Below are positions 5,009 to 5,442 of a stretch of 5,442 nucleotides of DNA, piece by piece. The notes under the pieces are model-generated. The model saw only the letters and a program-made list of their open reading frames with translations, was not told the origin of the DNA and ran no database searches. Each line of letters opens with the position of its first letter. Position 1 is the stretch's first letter. The stretch lies in contig JACMNW010000328.1 in assembly GCA_014378345.1 (NCBI GenBank), positions 1 to 5,442 on the forward strand, in the 5' to 3' direction. This stretch comes from Pseudorhodobacter sp. GTDB lineage: Bacteria > Pseudomonadota > Alphaproteobacteria > Rhodobacterales > Rhodobacteraceae. A program made the translations under genes and the position numbers.

Positions 5009-5442
5009 ATGACTTCTTTTTCGCGCCGCCCGGTGCTGGCGCTGTCGGCCTGTGCCGCGGCTCTGTGTTTGGCAACATCTGCGTTTGCGCAAGACACCTA
5101 TTCGGTCGGCCTTTGGGGCGATATGCCCTATGCCAAGGCCGATGATGCACCGCATATTCCGGCCTTGATTGACGATATGAACGCCTCCGACATCGCGTTT
5201 TCGATTTATGATGGCGATATCAAAGATGGCTCATCCGAATGCACGGACGCGATTTATACCGATGCCATGACCATATTTAACAGCCTGAAAAAGCCGATGC
5301 TCTATGTGCCGGGCGATAATGAATGGACCGATTGCCACCGCGTCAATAACGGCGGTCATGATACTTTGGAACGGCTGGACCATATCCGTAAAACCATGTT
5401 CGCTGTGCCAGAGTCTTTCGGGATGGAAAAGTTGGTGGTCGA
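5009..5442 (+). CDS. Exported calcineurin-like metallophosphoesterase, N-terminal part (truncated by window end)
   Basis: From the ATG at 5009 the frame stays open to the window end, giving 144 complete codons. A signal peptide covers residues 1-27: SRR near the start, a hydrophobic stretch, and a cleavage site after SAFA before QD. The SRRPVL stretch could act as a Tat signal, though a Sec signal is equally possible. The mature part shows blocks of a metallophosphoesterase fold: GDMPY (37-41), DGDIKDG (68-74) and PGDNEWTDC (101-109). These correspond to the first metal-binding aspartate, the GDxxD block and the GNHE block, although the last reads GDNE. Cys78 and Cys109 could form a periplasmic disulfide. 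GGGGAG about seven bases upstream of the ATG supports the start. It likely hydrolyses a phosphomonoester or diester in the periplasm; the substrate is unknown. A candidate Pho box lies upstream. The remaining metal-binding histidines lie beyond the window. Confidence 0.85.
   Translation, partial: MTSFSRRPVLALSACAAALCLATSAFAQDTYSVGLWGDMPYAKADDAPHIPALIDDMNASDIAFSIYDGDIKDGSSECTDAIYTDAMTIFNSLKKPMLYVPGDNEWTDCHRVNNGGHDTLERLDHIRKTMFAVPESFGMEKLVV

Noticed and set aside
4903..5145. An 80-codon plus-strand frame overlapping the phosphoesterase start
   Set aside because: It overlaps the phosphoesterase frame, which has a signal peptide, metal-binding blocks and a ribosome binding site; the other frame has no recognisable features.

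Overview
The window looks like ordinary chromosomal DNA from an alphaproteobacterium, most likely a Rhodobacterales (Roseobacter-type) species. The DNA is moderately GC-rich. The most telling mark is a ribosomal protein bS21 gene (rpsU) transcribed away from a COQ9-family gene; that neighbourhood gave the family its database name 'rpsU-divergently transcribed'. I see no mobile elements, CRISPR arrays, tRNA or rRNA genes, and no sign of recent transfer. The taxonomic call is inference from gene content and protein style.

Left part (1-1761): alanine dehydrogenase (ald, minus strand) and an Lrp/AsnC-family regulator (plus strand) diverge from a 142-bp control region. This is the classic layout of an alanine-catabolic enzyme next to its own alanine-sensing regulator. 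The control region holds an AT-rich Lrp-like site and a perfect 7-bp inverted repeat that runs into the regulator's ribosome binding site.

Middle part (1762-3860): the regulator gene converges on rpsU across a hairpin terminator whose T-run serves rpsU. rpsU and coq9 diverge from a compact region in which the two best promoter candidates share one TATA segment. The rpsU leader also contains overlapping hairpins. coq9 is followed 12 bp later by a PIG3-type NAD(P)H:quinone oxidoreductase, so the pair probably forms a small operon linked to quinone biology.

Right part (3861-5442): after a 110-bp convergent gap comes a six-helix inner-membrane protein of unknown function (minus strand). A 255-bp divergent gap then leads to the start of an exported calcineurin-like metallophosphoesterase, cut by the window end. 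That gap carries a candidate PhoB box in the correct 7-4-7 layout, suggesting phosphate-starvation control of the phosphoesterase.

I found no convincing previously undescribed system. The observations most worth checking are the Pho-box/phosphoesterase pairing, the non-canonical metal motifs of that enzyme, the shared promoter and leader between rpsU and coq9, and the operator-like repeat over the regulator's start.
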